Shown in pieces: positions 61,364 to 64,000 of a DNA stretch of 64,000 nt. The DNA lies in assembly GCF_007743815.1 (NCBI RefSeq), contig NZ_CP036265.1:2994823-3058822 (forward strand), read 5' to 3'. Source of the DNA: Alienimonas californiensis. Lineage in GTDB: Bacteria > Planctomycetota > Planctomycetia > Planctomycetales > Planctomycetaceae. The notes below the pieces were generated by a model. That model did no database searches, had not been told where the DNA came from, and saw nothing but the letters and a program-made list of their open reading frames with translations. A program made the translations under genes and the position numbers. Position 1 is the stretch's first letter; every line of letters starts with the position of its first letter.

Positions 61364-64000
61364 ATGTCAGCCTCCGGCACCGATCGCCGCCCGGATCGCG
61401 GCTCCGCCCACGCCGGGGGGCCGGTGCTGCCGGACGCGCTCCGCACGATCACCGCGGCGGTCGCCGCGGCGCCCAAGGTGGTGTTGCTGCTCGTCCTGAT
61501 GGTCACCGGCGCCAGCGTGGGGCTGACGCTCTGTTACCTGGGCTTCCATAGCGAGCGGGGCGATCTGATCGACCCACGGGCCCCCACCCGCGCCCACTGG
61601 GACGCCTACACCGCCCGCTTCGACGACGGCAACGACTTCGTCGTCGCCATCGAGGGCGAGAACCCGGGCGGCGTCCGGGCCGCGATCGACGATCTCGCCG
61701 ACCGGCTGAACCGCGAGCCGAAGTTCTTCGGCTCCGTCCTCTCCCGCATCAACACGACCCGCAGCCGCCGCAAGGGCCTGCAAAGCCTCTCCCCGGGCGA
61801 GTTGGAGCGGGTCTCCCAGCGCGTTGCGGAGCTCTCGCCGATCCTGGGCGGAGACTCCACGAAGGCCCGGCTCGACTGGCAGGTCCACGACCTGACGGTG
61901 AAGCTCGCCGAAGCGGTGAAGAGCGGTCAGGACGCGAAGGTGCGGGACGTCGCCGGCCGGGCGGAACGCCTCGCCGACGGGCTGGCCGCGCACGTCGCCA
62001 ACCCGAACGACTTTCGCTCCCCTTGGCCGAGCCTCGTGGGCGGGGACAACGCCGCCACGATGGCCCGCCAGTTGGAGGGCGCCACCTACTTCCTGAACGA
62101 CGCCGGCACGCTGGGGCTGATCCGCGTGGCCCCCGCCCGCACGGCGGAGGGTCCGGCGAGCCCCGAGGAGGTCCTCGACCGGCTGCGGACTGTGGCGAAG
62201 GCCGTCGAACACGATCGCGGCACGATCACCGTCTCCGTGACCGGCGTGCCGGCGCTGGAAATCGACGAGGTCCGCCGCGGCCGGGCGGACATGCTGCGGG
62301 CCGGCGCCGTCGCCTTCGGGGCCGTCGGTCTGCTGTTGCTGATCGGCTTCCGGGGCGTGAAGCACCCGGTGCTGGCCCTGTTCGTGCTGGCGGTCGGCCT
62401 GGCCTGGAGCTTCGGGTTCACCACCTTCGCGGTCGGGCACCTGAACATCCTCAGCGTCTCCTTCGCGGTCATCCTGATCGGGTTGGGGATCGACTTCGGC
62501 ATCCATTACCTCGCCCGCTACCTCCAGCACCGGGCCGAGGGGCTGAGCCTCGAAGACGCCCTCTGCGAGACCAGCGCCGGCGTGGGCGTGGGCATTACCA
62601 CGGCGGCGGTGACGACGGCCTTGGCCTTCTTCTGCGCCACCTTCACCCGTTTCCTGGGCGTCGCAGAGTTGGGCATCATCGCCGGCGGCGGAGTGCTGCT
62701 GTGCGCCCTGGCGACGTTCCTGTGTCTGCCGGCGCTCATTGCCCTGGCAGACGAGCACGTCCCGGCGAAGCGGCTGCCCAAGCCGATGGGCTTCGGTTGG
62801 CTGCGGACCGGCACCAGCCGGTTCCCGGCGATCGTGACCGTGCTGGGCTTCGCGGCGGTGATCGGCATCGGCCTGCAGGCCGTGCAGGTCGACCAACACG
62901 GCGCCGGCAGCAAGCTGCACTTCGATCACAACCTCCTCGCCCTGCGTCCCGGCGACGCGGAGAGCGCCGACGGCCGCGCCCGGCTGCGGGAAGCCGGCGG
63001 CCCGAGCCTGCTGTACGCCGTCGCCATGGCCGACAGCGCCGAGGAAGCCCGTGAGTTGGCGGTGAAGTTCGAGGCCCTGCCGACCGTCGCCCGGGTCGAG
63101 GACCTCGCCCGGCGCCTGCCCGGCGGCGATCGCTCCGAGACCACCCGCGGCATTTCCCAGGTGCGGGGTCAACTCGCCTCGCTGCCGCGGAACGCCGGCG
63201 TCGGCGAACTGCCGGCGCCCCGGCCGTCGGACTTCGGCCGTCGCACGGACATGCTGCGTAAGGTCGCCCTGGACAGCGGCCGGGCGGACCTCAAGCCGCT
63301 CGCCGCCAAGTTGGACCGCTTCGCCGATTCCTTCGAGAAGCTCAGCGAGGGCGAATCGACCGGGCACAAGCAGGTCGTGGCGCTGGACCGCTACCAGACC
63401 CGGGCCGCCGGCGAACTGGTCCGGGAGTTCCGCGAACTGTCCATCGCCTCCAGCGACTCGACGCCGCTGGGCCTGGGGGACATCCCCACGGTGCTGCGGA
63501 AGCGGTACATCTCCGAGGACGGCAAGTGGCTGCTCCAGATCTTCCCGAAGCAGGACGTCTGGGAGTTCGCCCCGCTGGGCCGGTTCGTCTCTGACTTGCG
63601 GACCGTCGACCCCGAGGTCACCGGCACCCCGGTGCAGAACTTCGAGGCCGGCCGGCAGATCATGCACAGCTACCGCAGCGCGGCACTGTACGCCCTGGCG
63701 ATCGTTAGCCTCGTGCTACTGAGCGACTTCCTGGCTCAGGAGAACAAGCTCCTCGTGTTGTTCCCGCCGCTGTTGGTGGTGGGCTTCACCGCGATGACGC
63801 TGCTGACCCGCGGCATCGAACTGGATCCGGTGCTCTGCGCCGGCGGGTACGTGGCGATGGTGCTGGTGGTCGGGGCGATTCTCGACTTCACCAACATGCG
63901 GGACGCGATGCTGGCCCTGATGCCGCCGCTGGCCGGCGGGGTGATGACCTTCGGCGTGCTGAGCCTGTGCGGGATCCCGTTGAACCCGACCAACCTGATC
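61364..64000 (+). CDS. MMPL/RND-superfamily transporter (HpnN-like; 3' end missing)
   Basis: The gene is open to the right edge (879 codons visible). The first TM helix is at about 38-58. A large extracytoplasmic domain (about 60-300) follows. A first block of TM helices lies at about 305-470, with NILSVSFAVILIGLGIDFGIHYLARYLQHR. This holds the G-x-x-x-D-F/Y motif of proton-coupled RND/MMPL proteins. A second extracytoplasmic domain (about 495-765) comes next, then the second TM block (about 770 on, ending with LCGIPLNPTNLI). The layout fits hopanoid-associated HpnN or mycobacterial MMPL exporters; the cargo is unknown. Confidence 0.92.
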   Translation, partial: MSASGTDRRPDRGSAHAGGPVLPDALRTITAAVAAAPKVVLLLVLMVTGASVGLTLCYLGFHSERGDLIDPRAPTRAHWDAYTARFDDGNDFVVAIEGENPGGVRAAIDDLADRLNREPKFFGSVLSRINTTRSRRKGLQSLSPGELERVSQRVAELSPILGGDSTKARLDWQVHDLTVKLAEAVKSGQDAKVRDVAGRAERLADGLAAHVANPNDFRSPWPSLVGGDNAATMARQLEGATYFLNDAGTLGLIRVAPARTAEGPASPEEVLDRLRTVAKAVEHDRGTITVSVTGVPALEIDEVRRGRADMLRAGAVAFGAVGLLLLIGFRGVKHPVLALFVLAVGLAWSFGFTTFAVGHLNILSVSFAVILIGLGIDFGIHYLARYLQHRAEGLSLEDALCETSAGVGVGITTAAVTTALAFFCATFTRFLGVAELGIIAGGGVLLCALATFLCLPALIALADEHVPAKRLPKPMGFGWLRTGTSRFPAIVTVLGFAAVIGIGLQAVQVDQHGAGSKLHFDHNLLALRPGDAESADGRARLREAGGPSLLYAVAMADSAEEARELAVKFEALPTVARVEDLARRLPGGDRSETTRGISQVRGQLASLPRNAGVGELPAPRPSDFGRRTDMLRKVALDSGRADLKPLAAKLDRFADSFEKLSEGESTGHKQVVALDRYQTRAAGELVREFRELSIASSDSTPLGLGDIPTVLRKRYISEDGKWLLQIFPKQDVWEFAPLGRFVSDLRTVDPEVTGTPVQNFEAGRQIMHSYRSAALYALAIVSLVLLSDFLAQENKLLVLFPPLLVVGFTAMTLLTRGIELDPVLCAGGYVAMVLVVGAILDFTNMRDAMLALMPPLAGGVMTFGVLSLCGIPLNPTNLI

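Overview
This is a GC-rich chromosomal window that most likely comes from a member of the Planctomycetes (class Planctomycetia). The call rests on gene content. There is a DUF1592/PSCyt-type cytochrome protein overlapping a DUF1552 protein, and a type-I sulfatase. There is a formylmethanofuran:tetrahydromethanopterin formyltransferase, and a class II aldolase of the kind linked in this phylum to fucose/rhamnose microcompartments. FloA, MarC, DUF455 and HpnN/MMPL-like proteins are also present, with many small lineage-specific membrane proteins. GTG and TTG starts are common. No tRNA, rRNA, CRISPR array, prophage or transposase was found, so this is core chromosome.

Layout. 0-6.5 kb: a partial TPR protein, a VOC-domain secreted protein, two Hsp20 chaperones, a STAS-like/TM protein, a membrane protein and a Coa1-type protein with a 10-unit pentapeptide repeat. 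6.5-14.3 kb: dxr, divergent ftsH, a membrane protein, ftr, a DapA-family lyase and a Nei-type glycosylase. 14.3-25.5 kb: LRR protein, RNA 2'-O-methyltransferase, PQQ-propeller lipoprotein, the DUF1552/DUF1592 pair, RidA, FloA with a small TM partner. 25.5-36.5 kb: a zinc-ribbon protein, dnaG-rpoD, small membrane proteins, MarC, a sulfatase, then prfA and rpmE on the minus strand. 36.5-50 kb: acyltransferase-3, DUF455, sulfite-oxidase-like protein, prmC, a Ski2-like helicase, a class V aminotransferase, rtcB, a degenerate Nudix protein and a soluble histidine kinase. 50-64 kb: class II aldolase, M42 peptidase, BON protein, secreted TPR protein, DegT aminotransferase, a metal-binding secreted protein, ilvE, a LolD/LolC-type export pair and a large MMPL/RND protein running off the edge.

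Functional grouping. Several genes are information-processing housekeeping: dnaG, rpoD, prfA, prmC (which methylates the PrfA product), rpmE, the SpoU methyltransferase and rtcB. Others serve the envelope: ftsH, floA, LolCD, MMPL and BamB-like. Others are metabolic: dxr, ilvE, ftr and the aldolase.

The most unusual aspect of the window is its intergenic DNA. Several families of long, often perfect palindromes and paired inverted repeats sit at gene 3' ends. In at least five cases an arm of the repeat supplies the stop codon of the neighbouring gene. Two different repeat families flank the Ski2-like helicase in mirror-image order.
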